DNA of 64,000 nt, taken from Streptococcus oralis subsp. tigurinus AZ_3a (GTDB taxonomy: Bacteria; Bacillota; Bacilli; Lactobacillales; Streptococcaceae). The translations under genes and the position numbers were made by a program. Within the stretch, counting starts at the first letter, position 1, and each line of letters opens with the position of its first letter. Shown here one piece after another: positions 17,886 to 28,918 of the stretch. The stretch is from assembly GCA_000344275.1 (NCBI GenBank), contig AORU01000003.1:243440-307439 (forward strand). Reading direction: 5' to 3'. The notes under the pieces are model-generated. The model searched no databases. It saw only the letters and a list, made by a program, of their open reading frames with translations, and had not been told where the DNA came from.

Positions 17886-19097
17886 ATGAAACGAATCATT
17901 AGAGCCTGGACCAAGGCAAGCCTCATCAAACGAATCCTTATTGGAATGATTTTGGGAGCGACATTAGGGATGCTCTTTCCAAACCTTACAGGAATTGGTC
18001 TGCTTGGAGAACTCTTTGTAGGCGGACTGAAAGCCATCGCTCCTATTTTGGTTTTTGCCCTTGTTGCCAATGCCCTTTCCCAACACCAAAAGGGACAAAA
18101 CACCAATATGAAGACGGTTATTTTCCTATACTTGCTTGGAACCTTTGCTGCTGCATTGGTAGCCGTTCTAGCTAGTTTCTTACTGCCTGTACAAATCACT
18201 CTGACCAGTGCAAATACAGAAGTTGCTGCTCCTGACGGTATCGGTCAAGTCCTCAGCAACCTCTTGCTCAAACTGGTGGATAATCCTTTGAATGCCATTG
18301 TTGAAGCCAACTATATCGGGATTCTCTCTTGGGCAGTCGTCTTTGGTCTGGCTATGAGAGAGGCAAGTAAACACAGTAAAGAATTGCTGAAAACCATGAC
18401 GGATGTCACCTCTAAAATCGTGGAATGGATTATCAACCTAGCTCCCTTTGGGATTTTAGGCTTGGTGTTTAAGACCATCTCAGACAAGGGCATTGCCAGT
18501 CTGGCTAACTACGGTGTCCTCCTAGGACTCTTGATTGCTACCATGGCCTTTGTTGCTCTCATCATCAACCCACTCATCGCTTTTCTCTTTATGAGGAAAA
18601 ATCCCTATCCCCTTGTTTTGAAATGCCTACGTGTCAGTGGTATTACAGCCTTCTTCACTCGTAGCTCTGCTGCCAATATTCCTGTCAATATGAAACTCTG
18701 TCAAGACCTGGGACTGAATCCTGACACCTACTCTGTCTCCATCCCGCTTGGTTCGACCATCAATATGGCTGGCGCTGCTGTTACCATAAATGTCCTGACC
18801 CTGGCTGCTGTCAATACACTCGGAATCTCGGTAGACTTTGGGACAGCATTTGTGCTCAGTGTAGTGGCTGCCATTTCTGCCTGTGGGGCCTCTGGGATTG
18901 CCGGGGGATCGCTTCTCCTCATTCCTGTGGCTTGTAGCCTATTTGGGATTTCTAACGACTTGGCTATGCAGGTTGTCGGAGTCGGATTTGTGATCGGAGT
19001 CGTTCAAGACTCCTGCGAAACAGCTCTGAACTCTTCAACAGATGTCCTCTTTACAGCAGTTGCTGAGTATGCTACAAACCGAAAACTTCGCCCCTAG
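17886..19097 (+). CDS. sstT: Serine/threonine:sodium symporter
   Basis: A 403-aa member of the dicarboxylate/amino-acid:cation symporter (DAACS) family that imports serine and threonine with Na+. The start at 17886 ([20 protein letters not shown]) has GAAGGAG upstream; an in-frame ATG at 17871 overlaps that site and is rejected. Eight membrane helices and two re-entrant loops are expected. The serine-rich loop [14 protein letters not shown] and the substrate-binding [16 protein letters not shown] and [14 protein letters not shown] segments are present. It appears complete. Confidence 0.94.
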   Translation: MKRIIRAWTKASLIKRILIGMILGATLGMLFPNLTGIGLLGELFVGGLKAIAPILVFALVANALSQHQKGQNTNMKTVIFLYLLGTFAAALVAVLASFLLPVQITLTSANTEVAAPDGIGQVLSNLLLKLVDNPLNAIVEANYIGILSWAVVFGLAMREASKHSKELLKTMTDVTSKIVEWIINLAPFGILGLVFKTISDKGIASLANYGVLLGLLIATMAFVALIINPLIAFLFMRKNPYPLVLKCLRVSGITAFFTRSSAANIPVNMKLCQDLGLNPDTYSVSIPLGSTINMAGAAVTINVLTLAAVNTLGISVDFGTAFVLSVVAAISACGASGIAGGSLLLIPVACSLFGISNDLAMQVVGVGFVIGVVQDSCETALNSSTDVLFTAVAEYATNRKLRP

Positions 19098-19146
19098 TCT
19101 CTGATTTCTCATTAAATACTTGATTCTATTCGTTTAGGAAATTTTC

Positions 19147-20100
19147 ATGTCTCTCACTCAACGTACGACAAAACTGATCTTAGCGACCTGTCTCGCTTGT
19201 TTTCTCGCTTATTTTTTAGATTTATCATCAGCAGTTTCAGCTGGAATTATCGCTCTCTTAAGCCTCTCCGACACGCGCAGAAGCACGCTGAAATTAGCAC
19301 GTAACCGCCTCTTTTCCATGCTCCTAGCGCTCGCTATCGGTGTTCTAGCCTTTCAGCTGACAGGCTTTCACATCTGGAGCCTGGGCCTCTATCTGGCTCT
19401 CTATGTCCCTTTAGCCTATAAAATGGGTTGGGAAATCGGCATCACCCCTAGCAGTGTATTGGTCGGTCATCTCTTGGTACAGGAGTCTACTTCCCCAGAG
19501 CTCTTGCTTAATGAAGTACTCCTCTTTCTCATCGGGACAAGCTTTGCTCTATTGGTCAACCTTTACATGCCCTCTCGTGAGAAAGCCATCCAAAGCTACC
19601 ACCTTCAGGTCGAAGAAAAGTTAAAAGACATCTTGCTTCGCTTTAAATACTATCTGTCTAGGGGAGACGGGCGCAATCAAGCCCAGCTCGTTGACCAATT
19701 AGACAAGCTCCTCGATGAAGCTCTCAAACTAGTCTACCTGGATCACTCGGACCACCTCTTTCACCAGACGGACTACCACATCCACTACTTTGAGATGAGG
19801 CAGCGACAAAGTCGTATCCTGCGAAATATGGCCCAGCAGATCAACACATGCCACTTGGCGGCAAGTGAGAGTTTGATTTTGGCTCAGCTCTTTTCAAAGA
19901 TTGCTGCCCAGCTAAGCCAGACCAATCCTGCTCATGACCTACTTGATGACATCGAACGCTATCTGCAAGTCTTCCGCAATCGGAGTCTCCCTAAAACACG
20001 TGAGGAGTTTGAAACCCGTGCCACCCTCCTGCAGCTATTACGCGAAGCCGAAACCTTTATCCAGGTCAAGGTCGATTTTTACCAAAAATATGGAAACTAA
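19147..20100 (+). CDS. Aromatic acid exporter (ArAE) family membrane protein
   Basis: A 317-aa protein with a hydrophobic N-terminal half (about residues 10-145, several helices) and a soluble helical C-terminal half (about 155-317). This corresponds to the ArAE_1 plus ArAE_1_C arrangement. It follows sstT by 49 bp with no own promoter evident. Transport substrate is unknown; family members relate to efflux of aromatic carboxylates. It ends just before a strong terminator. Confidence 0.82.
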   Translation: MSLTQRTTKLILATCLACFLAYFLDLSSAVSAGIIALLSLSDTRRSTLKLARNRLFSMLLALAIGVLAFQLTGFHIWSLGLYLALYVPLAYKMGWEIGITPSSVLVGHLLVQESTSPELLLNEVLLFLIGTSFALLVNLYMPSREKAIQSYHLQVEEKLKDILLRFKYYLSRGDGRNQAQLVDQLDKLLDEALKLVYLDHSDHLFHQTDYHIHYFEMRQRQSRILRNMAQQINTCHLAASESLILAQLFSKIAAQLSQTNPAHDLLDDIERYLQVFRNRSLPKTREEFETRATLLQLLREAETFIQVKVDFYQKYGN

Positions 20101-20109
20101 AACGCAAAG

Positions 20110-20160
20110 AACCTCAGAGAATTCACAACAGGTGAACACTTCTGAGGTTTTTGTTTTTCT
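20110..20160 (+). terminator. Terminator of sstT-ArAE
   Basis: AACCTCAGA (20110-20118) pairs with TCTGAGGTT (20141-20149), with an inner TTCAC/GTGAA stem, followed by TTTGTTTTT. Confidence 0.85.
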
Positions 20161-20264
20161 TTAATTCCAATTATCTTTACTATACAGAGGTTAGTCCAGC
20201 CTACCTTATTTTATGCAGAATTTAGAGATTAATTAGAAAAATCTTTTTCCTAGTGAAGCGTTTA

Positions 20265-20323
20265 GGTAAGCCGCCATGGCGGTTACCGGCAAATGACAGC
20301 AACTTTATGTTGCTAGTCATTTG
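20265..20323. repeat. Two adjacent palindromes at the 3' end of prfC
   Basis: A 23-base near-perfect palindrome with the core CCGCCATGGCGG (20265-20287) is followed after two bases by a second stem. There CAAATGAC and GCAAC (20290-20303) pair with GTTGC and GTCATTTG (20309-20323). Neither is followed by a T run. They lie between the prfC stop and the plus-strand terminator. Confidence 0.55.
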
Positions 20324-20330
20324 TAACGAT

Positions 20331-21875
20331 TTACATCTTTTCCTCCAACTCAACATCCGGATACTTGTCTGCAAACCAGCGAAGGGCAAAGTCATTTTCA
20401 AAAAGGAAGACTGGCTGGTCGAAACGGTCTTTGGCCAAGATATTGCGGCTTGAGGACATCCGTTCATCCAAGTCCTCAGGCTTGATCCAACGAACGGTCT
20501 TTTTACCCATTGGGCTCATGACCACTTCTGCATTGTACTCGCCTTCCATACGGTGCTTAAAGACTTCAAACTGGAGTTGACCAACAGCTCCTAGCATGTA
20601 TTCGCCTGTTTGGTAATTCTTGTAAAGCTGAATGGCTCCTTCTTGCACCAGTTGCTCAATCCCCTTGTGGAAGGATTTTTGCTTCATGACGTTCTTAGCA
20701 GAAACTTTCATGAAAATCTCAGGTGTAAAGGTTGGCAGTGGTTCAAACTCAAACTTGTTTTTTCCAACCGTCAAGGTGTCTCCAACCTGATAAGTACCGG
20801 TATCATAAACCCCGATAATATCACCTGCCACGGCATTGGTCACATTTTCACGACTTTCCGCCATAAACTGGGTAACATTAGATAGTTTGGCACCCTTACC
20901 AGTACGAGGCAGATTGACACTCATTCCTCGCTCAAATTCACCCGATACGATACGAACAAAGGCGATACGGTCCCGGTGACGAGGGTCCATGTTGGCTTGG
21001 ATTTTAAAGACAAATCCTGAGAAATCCTTGTCATAAGGATCCACAATTTCGCCATCTGTTTTCTTGTGTCCGTGTGGTTCTGGAGCAAACTTAAGGAAGG
21101 TCTCAAGGAAGGTCTGCACTCCAAAGTTAGTGAGGGCTGAACCGAAGAAGACCGGAGTCAGTTCTCCTGCAAGAATAGCTTCTTCTGAAAACTCATTCCC
21201 AGCTTCTTGAAGGAGTTCGATATCGTCCTTAACCTGAGCGTAGAAAGGATTGCTTCCAAAGAGCTTGTCCCCTTCTTCTAGACTAGCAAAACGCTCATCC
21301 CCTTTATAGAGTTCCAAACGTTGGTTATAGAGGTCATACAAGCCTTCGAAGGCTTTCCCCATCCCGATTGGCCAGTTCATAGGATAGCTCGCAATGCCAA
21401 GGACTTCTTCTAGTTCTTGCAAGAGGTCCAGTGGCTCACGACCATCACGGTCCAGCTTGTTCATAAAAGTAAAGACTGGGATGCCACGGTGCTTCACAAC
21501 CTCAAACAATTTCTTGGTTTGAGCCTCAATACCCTTGGCAGAGTCCACGACCATGACCGCAGCATCTACCGCCATCAAGGTACGATAAGTATCTTCTGAA
21601 AAGTCCTCGTGCCCTGGTGTGTCGAGGATGTTCACGCGCTTGCCATCGTAGTCAAACTGCATAACAGATGATGTGACCGAAATCCCACGTTGTTTCTCGA
21701 TATCCATCCAGTCAGACTTAGCAAAAGTCCCTGTTTTCTTTCCTTTTACGGTACCAGCCTCACGAATCTCGCCTCCAAAATAGAGCAACTGCTCAGTGAT
21801 AGTTGTTTTCCCTGCGTCCGGGTGGGAAATAATGGCAAAGGTACGGCGTTTCTTAATTTCTTGTTGAATAGTCAT
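20331..21875 (-). CDS. prfC: Peptide chain release factor 3
   Basis: Translational GTPase that removes RF1/RF2 from the ribosome after termination. At 514 aa it has the normal length. The G1 motif [12 protein letters not shown] (residues 14-25), [11 protein letters not shown] (G3) and NKLDRDGR (G4) are intact. Domains II and III follow with [14 protein letters not shown]. No neighbouring gene is evidently co-transcribed; the 3' side carries two palindromes. Confidence 0.97.
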   Translation of the reverse strand: MTIQQEIKKRRTFAIISHPDAGKTTITEQLLYFGGEIREAGTVKGKKTGTFAKSDWMDIEKQRGISVTSSVMQFDYDGKRVNILDTPGHEDFSEDTYRTLMAVDAAVMVVDSAKGIEAQTKKLFEVVKHRGIPVFTFMNKLDRDGREPLDLLQELEEVLGIASYPMNWPIGMGKAFEGLYDLYNQRLELYKGDERFASLEEGDKLFGSNPFYAQVKDDIELLQEAGNEFSEEAILAGELTPVFFGSALTNFGVQTFLETFLKFAPEPHGHKKTDGEIVDPYDKDFSGFVFKIQANMDPRHRDRIAFVRIVSGEFERGMSVNLPRTGKGAKLSNVTQFMAESRENVTNAVAGDIIGVYDTGTYQVGDTLTVGKNKFEFEPLPTFTPEIFMKVSAKNVMKQKSFHKGIEQLVQEGAIQLYKNYQTGEYMLGAVGQLQFEVFKHRMEGEYNAEVVMSPMGKKTVRWIKPEDLDERMSSSRNILAKDRFDQPVFLFENDFALRWFADKYPDVELEEKM

Positions 21876-22017
21876 AAGTTCTCTTTCTTTGATTCTCTAT
21901 TTTTGGTTGTTTCAGTAGCTAAGAATGATGTTACATTGGATTTTACCATTCCTTTCAACTCTCCATTATATCGGATTTTGGGGAGTTTTTCAATTGCTCA
22001 TCTGATGAAAAGGCAAG

Positions 22018-22710
22018 CTAGAGCACAGATTGCGCCTGATTTCTCTTTTTCCACCGTTTCTTGAACAAGATATCAAAGAGAACAAGAGCCAGTGAAAGGA
22101 TGACCGACACAAGGAGGTACTTTATCCATAGAGGAGCATTCGAGATAAACGGGGTATCTCTTAAGAGACCATAATTTCCACCCGTTACCTGATTAACCCC
22201 AACTAAAAAGAGGTTGAGAATAAAGGTATAGGCTACAATCATATATTTCTTGAACAAGGTCTTGTCATAGTGATTCATCAAGTAAATCAAGGAATTCACT
22301 AGAAGGGCATAGTGCCCAATCAAAAATGAAAAACTGGTGATATGGGGGAAATCATAGGGGTCAAAAACAGGGTAAACCAAAGCAAATACCGCTCCACTTG
22401 CTCCTAAGAGAGCAAAATATTGCTTGCTCCGCCATTTATCGGGCAAGAAAACCACCGCAAACATAGCCAAACGGCAATGATAAAATGGAAGGCTATTAGA
22501 AAATGGAATCCCAAAGCCAACATACCAGCTATATAGGGCTAGTAACTGGAGGATCTGAATCCCCTTAAACAAGCGGACAAATTTCGGATTTTTGTGATAA
22601 GCAAGTGCTCCATAAATGCAAAGCACTAAGAGAAGCATCATAATCCCATACCAAAAGAGTGGAATGGGAGGAGGAACCGTCTGAGATCTGGTGATAAATC
22701 GATGGAACAT
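22018..22710 (-). CDS. YwaF-like TIGR02206 membrane protein
   Basis: A 230-aa integral membrane protein with about six hydrophobic helices. Features of the family are visible: ALYSWYVGFGIPFSNSLPFYHCRLAMF, a HISSFSFLIGHY-like segment (HITSFSFLIGHYALLVNS), and NQVTGGNYGLLRDTPF. Function is unknown. It stands alone between prfC and gatC and is read toward prfC. Confidence 0.85.
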   Translation of the reverse strand: MFHRFITRSQTVPPPIPLFWYGIMMLLLVLCIYGALAYHKNPKFVRLFKGIQILQLLALYSWYVGFGIPFSNSLPFYHCRLAMFAVVFLPDKWRSKQYFALLGASGAVFALVYPVFDPYDFPHITSFSFLIGHYALLVNSLIYLMNHYDKTLFKKYMIVAYTFILNLFLVGVNQVTGGNYGLLRDTPFISNAPLWIKYLLVSVILSLALVLFDILFKKRWKKRNQAQSVL

Positions 22711-22875
22711 ATTTTTATCCTAACCCTTATTTTCTCTATTCTCTAGTTTAACCATTATAGCGAATTAAAAGCGATTTTTCAATTTCTATTTCTTTTCAGT
22801 TTGGATCCCTTATTTATAGGAAAATATGATAAAATAGAACAGACTAAAAATCATCATTTCACGAAAGGATGCAAG

Positions 22876-23178
22876 ATGAAAATTACGCAAGAAGAGGTAA
22901 CACACGTTGCCAATCTTTCAAAATTAAGATTCTCTGAAGAAGAAACTGCTGCCTTTGCGACTACCTTGTCTAAGATTGTAGACATGGTTGAATTGCTGGG
23001 CGAAGTCGACACTACTGGTGTCGCACCTACTACTACCATGGCTGACCGCAAGACTGTACTCCGCCCTGATGTGGCCGAAGAAGGAACAGACCGCGACCGC
23101 TTGTTTAAAAACGTACCTGAAAAAGACAACTACTATATCAAGGTACCAGCTATCCTAGACGATGGAGGAGATGCCTAA
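22876..23178 (+). CDS. gatC: Glutamyl-tRNA(Gln)/aspartyl-tRNA(Asn) amidotransferase subunit C
   Basis: Small stabilising subunit of the GatCAB complex, which converts misacylated Glu-tRNA-Gln (and Asp-tRNA-Asn) to the amidated form. The start at 22876 ([17 protein letters not shown]) gives 100 aa with GAAAGGA upstream. The open frame from 22801 is an artefact of the leader. The C-terminus [22 protein letters not shown] segment is typical. Its stop codon overlaps the gatA start (TAATG). Confidence 0.96.
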   Translation: MKITQEEVTHVANLSKLRFSEEETAAFATTLSKIVDMVELLGEVDTTGVAPTTTMADRKTVLRPDVAEEGTDRDRLFKNVPEKDNYYIKVPAILDDGGDA

Positions 23179-24644
23179 TGACTTTTAATAACAAAACTAT
23201 TGAAGACTTGCACAATCTCCTTGTGTCTAAGGAAATTTCTGCAACTGAATTGACCCAAGCAACGCTTGAAGATATCCAATCTCGCGAGACAGCTATCAAC
23301 GCTTTCGTCACAATCGCTGAGGAGCAAGCTCTTGCGCAAGCTAAGGCTATTGATGAAGCTGGAATTGACGCGGATAATGTCCTTTCAGGAATTCCACTTG
23401 CAGTTAAGGATAATATCTCTACAGACGGTATTCTCACAACTGCTGCCTCAAAAATGCTCTACAACTACGAGCCAATCTTTGATGCGACAGCCGTTTCCAA
23501 TGCAAAAGCCAAAGGCATGATTGTCGTTGGGAAAACTAACATGGACGAATTTGCCATGGGTGGTTCAGGTGAGACTTCCTACTACGGCGCAACTAAAAAT
23601 GCTTGGGACCAAAACAAGGTTCCTGGTGGTTCATCAAGTGGTTCTGCTGCAGCTGTAGCTTCAGGGCAAGTCCGCTTATCACTTGGTTCTGACACTGGTG
23701 GTTCCATCCGCCAACCTGCTGCCTTCAACGGAATCGTTGGTCTCAAACCAACCTACGGAACAGTTTCTCGTTTCGGTCTCATTGCCTTTGGTAGCTCATT
23801 AGACCAAATCGGACCTTTTGCACCAACCGTTAAGGAAAACGCCCTCTTACTCAACGCCATTGCCAGCGAAGATGCTAAAGACTCTACTTCTGCTCCTGTC
23901 CGCATTGCCGACTTTACTTCAAAAATCGGCCAAGACATCAAGGGCATGAAAATTGCTTTGCCTAAGGAATACCTTGGTGAAGGGATTGACCCAGAGGTTA
24001 AGGAAACTATCCTGAACGCCGCTAAACACTTTGAAAAACTTGGTGCCATCGTCGAAGAAGTCAGCCTTCCTCACTCTAAATACGGGGTTGCCGTTTACTA
24101 CATCATCGCTTCATCAGAAGCATCCTCAAACTTGCAACGTTTTGACGGTATTCGATACGGCTACCGCGCAGAGGATGCGACTAATCTTGATGAAATCTAT
24201 GTAAACAGCCGTAGCCAAGGTTTCGGCGAAGAAGTAAAACGTCGTATCATGCTTGGAACATTCAGCCTTTCATCAGGTTACTACGATGCCTATTACAAGA
24301 AAGCTGGTCAAGTTCGTACCCTTATCATTCAAGATTTCGAAAAAGTCTTTGCGGATTATGACTTGATTTTGGGACCAACTGCTCCAAGCGTTGCCTATGA
24401 GTTGGACTCACTCAACCACGATCCAGTTGCCATGTACTTGGCTGACCTTTTGACCATCCCAGTCAACTTGGCAGGTCTTCCAGGAATTTCGATTCCTGCT
24501 GGATTCTCTCAAGGTTTACCAGTCGGTCTACAATTGATTGGTCCTAAATATTCTGAAGAAACCATTTACCAAGCTGCTGCTGCCTTTGAAGCAGCAACAG
24601 ACTACCACAAACAACAACCCGTGATTTTTGGAGGTGACAACTAA
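23178..24644 (+). CDS. gatA: Glutamyl-tRNA(Gln) amidotransferase subunit A
   Basis: Amidase subunit that liberates ammonia from glutamine. The 488 residues contain the amidase Ser-cisSer-Lys triad: the Lys in [10 protein letters not shown], the cis-Ser and flanking loop in [14 protein letters not shown], and the nucleophilic Ser in [12 protein letters not shown]. It is translationally coupled on both sides by one-base stop/start overlaps with gatC and gatB. Confidence 0.98.
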   Translation: MTFNNKTIEDLHNLLVSKEISATELTQATLEDIQSRETAINAFVTIAEEQALAQAKAIDEAGIDADNVLSGIPLAVKDNISTDGILTTAASKMLYNYEPIFDATAVSNAKAKGMIVVGKTNMDEFAMGGSGETSYYGATKNAWDQNKVPGGSSSGSAAAVASGQVRLSLGSDTGGSIRQPAAFNGIVGLKPTYGTVSRFGLIAFGSSLDQIGPFAPTVKENALLLNAIASEDAKDSTSAPVRIADFTSKIGQDIKGMKIALPKEYLGEGIDPEVKETILNAAKHFEKLGAIVEEVSLPHSKYGVAVYYIIASSEASSNLQRFDGIRYGYRAEDATNLDEIYVNSRSQGFGEEVKRRIMLGTFSLSSGYYDAYYKKAGQVRTLIIQDFEKVFADYDLILGPTAPSVAYELDSLNHDPVAMYLADLLTIPVNLAGLPGISIPAGFSQGLPVGLQLIGPKYSEETIYQAAAAFEAATDYHKQQPVIFGGDN

Positions 24645-26089
24645 TGAACTTTGAAACAGTCATTGGACTTGAAGTCCACGTAGAGCTCAACACCAATTCA
24701 AAAATCTTCTCACCTACTTCTGCCCACTTTGGAAATGACCAAAATGCCAATACCAACGTGATTGACTGGTCCTTCCCAGGAGTACTTCCCGTTCTCAATA
24801 AAGGTGTTGTCGATGCCGGTATCAAGGCTGCTCTTGCCCTAAACATGGATATCCACAAGAAGATGCACTTCGACCGTAAGAACTACTTCTACCCTGATAA
24901 TCCAAAAGCCTACCAAATTTCTCAGTTTGATGAGCCAATCGGCTACAACGGCTGGATTGAAGTGGAGCTAGAAGACGGCACGACCAAGAAAATCGGTATC
25001 GAACGCGCTCACCTAGAGGAAGACGCTGGTAAAAACACCCACGGTACAGATGGCTACTCTTATGTTGACCTCAACCGCCAAGGAGTGCCCTTGATTGAGA
25101 TTGTATCTGAAGCCGACATGCGTTCTCCTGAGGAAGCCTATGCTTATCTAACTGCCCTCAAGGAAGTCATCCAGTACGCTGATATTTCTGACGTTAAGAT
25201 GGAAGAAGGTTCGATGCGTGTGGATGCCAACATTTCGCTTCGTCCTTATGGTCAAGAAAAATTCGGTACCAAGACTGAGTTGAAAAACCTCAACTCCTTC
25301 TCAAACGTTCGTAAAGGTCTTGAATACGAAGTCCAACGCCAGGCTGAAATTCTTCGCTCAGGTGGTCAAATCCGCCAAGAAACACGCCGTTACGATGAAG
25401 CCAACAAAGCAACCATCCTCATGCGTGTTAAGGAAGGCGCTGCTGACTACCGTTACTTCCCAGAACCAGACCTACCACTTTTTGAAATCTCAGATGAGTG
25501 GATTGAGGAAATGCGTACTGAATTGCCAGAATTTCCAAAAGAACGCCGTGCGCGCTACATATCTGACCTTGGTTTGTCAGACTACGATGCTAGCCAGTTG
25601 ACTGCAAATAAAGTCACTTCTGACTTCTTTGAAAAAGCTGTTGCCCTCGGTGGCGATGCCAAACAAGTCTCTAACTGGCTCCAAGGCGAAGTCGCTCAGT
25701 TCTTGAATGCTGAAGGCAAAACACTGGAACAAATCGAATTGACACCAGAAAACTTGGTTGAAATGATTGCCATCATCGAAGACGGCACTATCTCATCTAA
25801 AATTGCCAAGAAAGTCTTTGTTCATCTGGCTAAAAATGGCGGTGGCGCGCGTGAATACGTGGAGAAAGCAGGCTTGGTGCAAATCTCTGATCCAGATGTT
25901 CTGATTCCAATCATCCACCAAGTCTTTGCGGATAACGAAGCTGCCGTTGCCGACTTCAAGTCAGGCAAACGAAACGCAGACAAGGCCTTCACAGGATTCC
26001 TTATGAAGGCAACCAAAGGACAAGCCAACCCACAAGTTGCCCTTAAACTCCTTGCACAAGAATTGGCAAAGTTGAAAGACAGTGAGTAA
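24644..26089 (+). CDS. gatB: Aspartyl/glutamyl-tRNA amidotransferase subunit B
   Basis: tRNA-binding and kinase subunit of GatCAB, 481 aa. The N-terminal cradle begins [14 protein letters not shown], followed by the Zn/Mg-binding catalytic core ([17 protein letters not shown]). The C-terminal helical YqeY-like tail ends with [14 protein letters not shown]. Intact and coupled to gatA. Confidence 0.98.
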   Translation: MNFETVIGLEVHVELNTNSKIFSPTSAHFGNDQNANTNVIDWSFPGVLPVLNKGVVDAGIKAALALNMDIHKKMHFDRKNYFYPDNPKAYQISQFDEPIGYNGWIEVELEDGTTKKIGIERAHLEEDAGKNTHGTDGYSYVDLNRQGVPLIEIVSEADMRSPEEAYAYLTALKEVIQYADISDVKMEEGSMRVDANISLRPYGQEKFGTKTELKNLNSFSNVRKGLEYEVQRQAEILRSGGQIRQETRRYDEANKATILMRVKEGAADYRYFPEPDLPLFEISDEWIEEMRTELPEFPKERRARYISDLGLSDYDASQLTANKVTSDFFEKAVALGGDAKQVSNWLQGEVAQFLNAEGKTLEQIELTPENLVEMIAIIEDGTISSKIAKKVFVHLAKNGGGAREYVEKAGLVQISDPDVLIPIIHQVFADNEAAVADFKSGKRNADKAFTGFLMKATKGQANPQVALKLLAQELAKLKDSE

Positions 26090-26162
26090 ATCGCTAGTAG
26101 TCACCCAGTAGTCTACTCAGCAAGAGAGAAACTACCTTTTCAATCATATAGTTAGGAGACAC

Positions 26163-27119
26163 ATGAAAAAGTTTTATGCTCTTTTAATGACCTGTTTATT
26201 ACTTGTTTTTCTATCCGTGCCTCAAATCGTTTATGCGGGTGTCGGACATTCCAGAAGTGGAGGGAGCAGCCGCAGTAGCTCCAGAAGTAGTAGCCGCTCA
26301 AGTGGAGGTGGAAGTCGTTCTGGTGGCTCATCTTTCCACTACTACCGCTCTGGATACGGATCGTCCTCTGACAGTTCTGCTAGCTCTCCCTATATAGGAT
26401 TTATGTTCATATTAGTTGGAGAGGTTATTCTAGTTGTTATCGTCAAATCCTTGCAGAATAAACCAGGAGATTCGAGTTCAACATACACTAGTAATGATTC
26501 TCAAACGCTCCATCGTCGAGTTGAACACAACACACTAGCCATTAGTCGTGTGAAATACGGGGATCCAAACTTTGACGCGGAAGCCTTCACATCTTGGGTT
26601 AAGGAAGTCTACCTTAAATTGCAGGTTGCCTGGACTGAAAAAAATTGGAACTCTGTCCGCGCTTTAGAAAGCACCAGCCTCTACTCCCAACACAGTACCC
26701 AACTCGAGGACCATATTCGAACTAAAACAACCAATGTTTTAGAGAAAGTTTGTATCGAAAATGTTCGCATCAAGGAGTTCATTGAAAATCCTGACGGAAA
26801 CGATACCTTAGTGGTGATCCTGTCATCTACCTTGCGGGACTATGTCATTGACGATGAGACTCGCCGTGTCCTTGAAGGAAACCCTAAAAAAGATCTCTTC
26901 ACCGTGTATCAATTAAACTTTATCCGTCAACACGGTAGCCAAACGCAAGCAGTCAATCCAGACGAAGTTGTCAGCGACCACTGTCCAAACTGTGGCGCCC
27001 CATTGAAAATCTCTGCAGTTAGCGAGTGCGACTACTGTGGTGCCAATCTCTCTCGCAGTCCAAACCAATGGGTACTCGATACCTATGATGTTGTGGATGA
27101 AGACGAGCTCTATAATTAG
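26163..27119 (+). CDS. Tim44-like domain membrane protein with zinc ribbon
   Basis: A 318-aa exported or membrane protein. Residues 1-25 are a signal or anchor helix. A low-complexity Ser/Gly/Arg tract follows (about 28-75), then a second helix (about 78-98) and a Tim44-like domain (about 105-265; FDAEAFTSWVKEVYLKLQ). A C-terminal zinc ribbon (CPNCGAPL and CDYCGANL) ends the protein. It is 8 bp from the SPFH gene and both probably act together at the membrane. Role unknown. Confidence 0.8.
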   Translation: MKKFYALLMTCLLLVFLSVPQIVYAGVGHSRSGGSSRSSSRSSSRSSGGGSRSGGSSFHYYRSGYGSSSDSSASSPYIGFMFILVGEVILVVIVKSLQNKPGDSSSTYTSNDSQTLHRRVEHNTLAISRVKYGDPNFDAEAFTSWVKEVYLKLQVAWTEKNWNSVRALESTSLYSQHSTQLEDHIRTKTTNVLEKVCIENVRIKEFIENPDGNDTLVVILSSTLRDYVIDDETRRVLEGNPKKDLFTVYQLNFIRQHGSQTQAVNPDEVVSDHCPNCGAPLKISAVSECDYCGANLSRSPNQWVLDTYDVVDEDELYN

Positions 27120-27127
27120 GAGGAATT

Positions 27128-28255
27128 ATGGGATTTATACGTGCAGCCTTATCAGCAGGCTTAAATAGTTTTAATGATAGTAAATTCAAGGAAGCCATTG
27201 TCCTTCCAGATAATGTCTCTAGCGACGCCTTGGCCATCAAGGGTCAATTACTCACAAAGGACCCAGATGGACGTTCTCGTCACATCAATCAAAATACTGG
27301 ACTTTTGTCAGATGGCAGTGTGGTTATCGTTCCCCAGGGCTATACCGCTGTTTTGGTAAACAATGGTACCTTCCTTGGTGAAGTCCTCGAAGCTGGTAAC
27401 CACGAATGGCAAGCTGGTGATAATGCCTGGCTCCTTGAAAAAGGTGGTTTAAAGGGCACTTGGGAAAACTTTAAAAACCGTTTCTCTTTTGGTGGACAAG
27501 TCATCACCCAACAGGAAATTATCTTTATCCGCATGCAACCCATCGCAGGCAATAAGTTCGGCACACAAAATGCGGTCGAATATTTCAGCGAACGTTATCA
27601 ACAACTGCTCAACATCCGTTTCTATGGCTTGTTTGATGTAAAAATAGCAGATCCAGTTCTCTTCTATGTGAGCTCTGTTAGCCACCAAATTACTGACGGA
27701 CAGCCATTTACTCTCCAAGATGTAGCTCAAGGAACTCTCCGTCAAAATATCGCACCGAAAATCGCAATCGCCATTGCCAAATACACCAACGAAAATAAGG
27801 TTGATATCTATAGCCTTAATGCCAACCAAGACACCTTTAACGAACTTGCTAAACAAGAGGTCAACAAGGTTTGGACAGGTCTCTACGGAATTGAAGCAAC
27901 TAACATCTTGCTTGAAGACCTCAGCTACGACCAAGAAAGTCTTGATATCGTTCGTAAGCTTGATAGTGAGCTCGTGGCAATGAAGTACAACACGATTGAA
28001 ATCGAAGAACGCCGTGCTCGCAACGAAGCGCTCATTGCTGCAGCTGCCAATGAAGGGAATGGCAATGGGATGAACATGTTTATGGGCATGAATCTTGGCC
28101 AAACTCTCGGTGGTCAACTAAGCCAACAAGTTCAAAATCAAGCTCCTGCTCAAAACACTGGGCAAACTGCCAGCAAGAATTTTTACATCGAAGTCGACGG
28201 AAAATACGTCCTCGTTACCAAAGACGAAGATGGAAATATCGTACCAGTCAACTAA
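27128..28255 (+). CDS. SPFH/band-7 domain protein (YdjI-like)
   Basis: A 375-aa SPFH-domain protein without an N-terminal membrane helix. The N-terminal segment (LPDNVSSDALAIKGQLLTK) and PQGYTAVLVNNG are typical of the virion-core/YdjI subgroup. A helical stretch (ERRARNEALIAAAANEG) and a glutamine/asparagine-rich, glycine-containing tail follow. The last about 25 residues form a short domain (NFYIEVDGKYVLVTKDEDGN). In Bacillus the relative is recruited to the membrane under envelope stress; here the partner is likely the Tim44-like protein just upstream. Confidence 0.8.
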   Translation: MGFIRAALSAGLNSFNDSKFKEAIVLPDNVSSDALAIKGQLLTKDPDGRSRHINQNTGLLSDGSVVIVPQGYTAVLVNNGTFLGEVLEAGNHEWQAGDNAWLLEKGGLKGTWENFKNRFSFGGQVITQQEIIFIRMQPIAGNKFGTQNAVEYFSERYQQLLNIRFYGLFDVKIADPVLFYVSSVSHQITDGQPFTLQDVAQGTLRQNIAPKIAIAIAKYTNENKVDIYSLNANQDTFNELAKQEVNKVWTGLYGIEATNILLEDLSYDQESLDIVRKLDSELVAMKYNTIEIEERRARNEALIAAAANEGNGNGMNMFMGMNLGQTLGGQLSQQVQNQAPAQNTGQTASKNFYIEVDGKYVLVTKDEDGNIVPVN

Positions 28256-28273
28256 TTAAGCTCCTTCTGACAT

Positions 28274-28302
28274 TTGAGTAATGTTGTCTTTTATGGTACA
28301 AT
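28274..28302 (+). promoter_or_regulatory. Promoter of efp
   Basis: TTGAGT (28274-28279), 17-bp spacer ending in TGG, then TACAAT (28297-28302). The efp ATG lies 35 bp downstream with AAAGAGGT as ribosome site. Confidence 0.7.
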
Positions 28303-28336
28303 AAAGAGTAAATTATTTTATTAAAGAGGTAAAAAC

Positions 28337-28897
28337 ATGATTGAAGCAAGTAAATTAAAAGCTGGTATGACCTTTGAAACAGCTGACGGTAAATTAATCC
28401 GCGTTTTGGAAGCTAGCCACCACAAACCAGGTAAAGGAAACACAATCATGCGTATGAAATTGCGTGATGTCCGTACTGGTTCTACATTTGACACAAGCTA
28501 CCGTCCAGAGGAAAAATTTGAACAAGCTATTATCGAGACTGTCCCAGCTCAATACTTGTACAAAATGGATGACACAGCCTACTTCATGAATACAGAAACT
28601 TACGACCAATACGAAATTCCTGTAGTCAACGTTGAAAACGAATTGCTTTACATCCTTGAAAACTCTGATGTGAAGATTCAATTCTACGGAACTGAAGTGA
28701 TTGGTGTCACCGTTCCTACTACTGTCGAATTGACAGTTGCAGAAACTCAACCATCTATCAAAGGTGCTACTGTTACAGGTTCTGGTAAACCAGCAACGAT
28801 GGAAACTGGACTTGTCGTAAACGTTCCAGACTTCATCGAAGCAGGACAAAAACTCGTTATCAACACTGCAGAAGGAACTTACGTTTCTCGTGCCTAA
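28337..28897 (+). CDS. efp: Elongation factor P
   Basis: Relieves ribosome stalling at polyproline stretches. The 186 residues form the three beta-barrel domains. The loop that reaches the peptidyl-transferase centre reads SHHKPGKGN with Lys33 at its tip, and the C-terminal signature [10 protein letters not shown] is present. It heads a plus-strand cluster with the Asp23 protein and nusB. Confidence 0.98.
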
Positions 28898-28918
28898 TCT
28901 CTAGAAAGAGGTCATTCT

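Noticed and set aside
27449..28117. 222-codon open frame antisense to the SPFH gene
   Set aside because: Shadow of a strongly coding plus-strand gene; no ribosome site, no recognisable domain.
28394..28849. 151-codon frame antisense to efp
   Set aside because: Shadow of efp; composition reflects the complementary strand.
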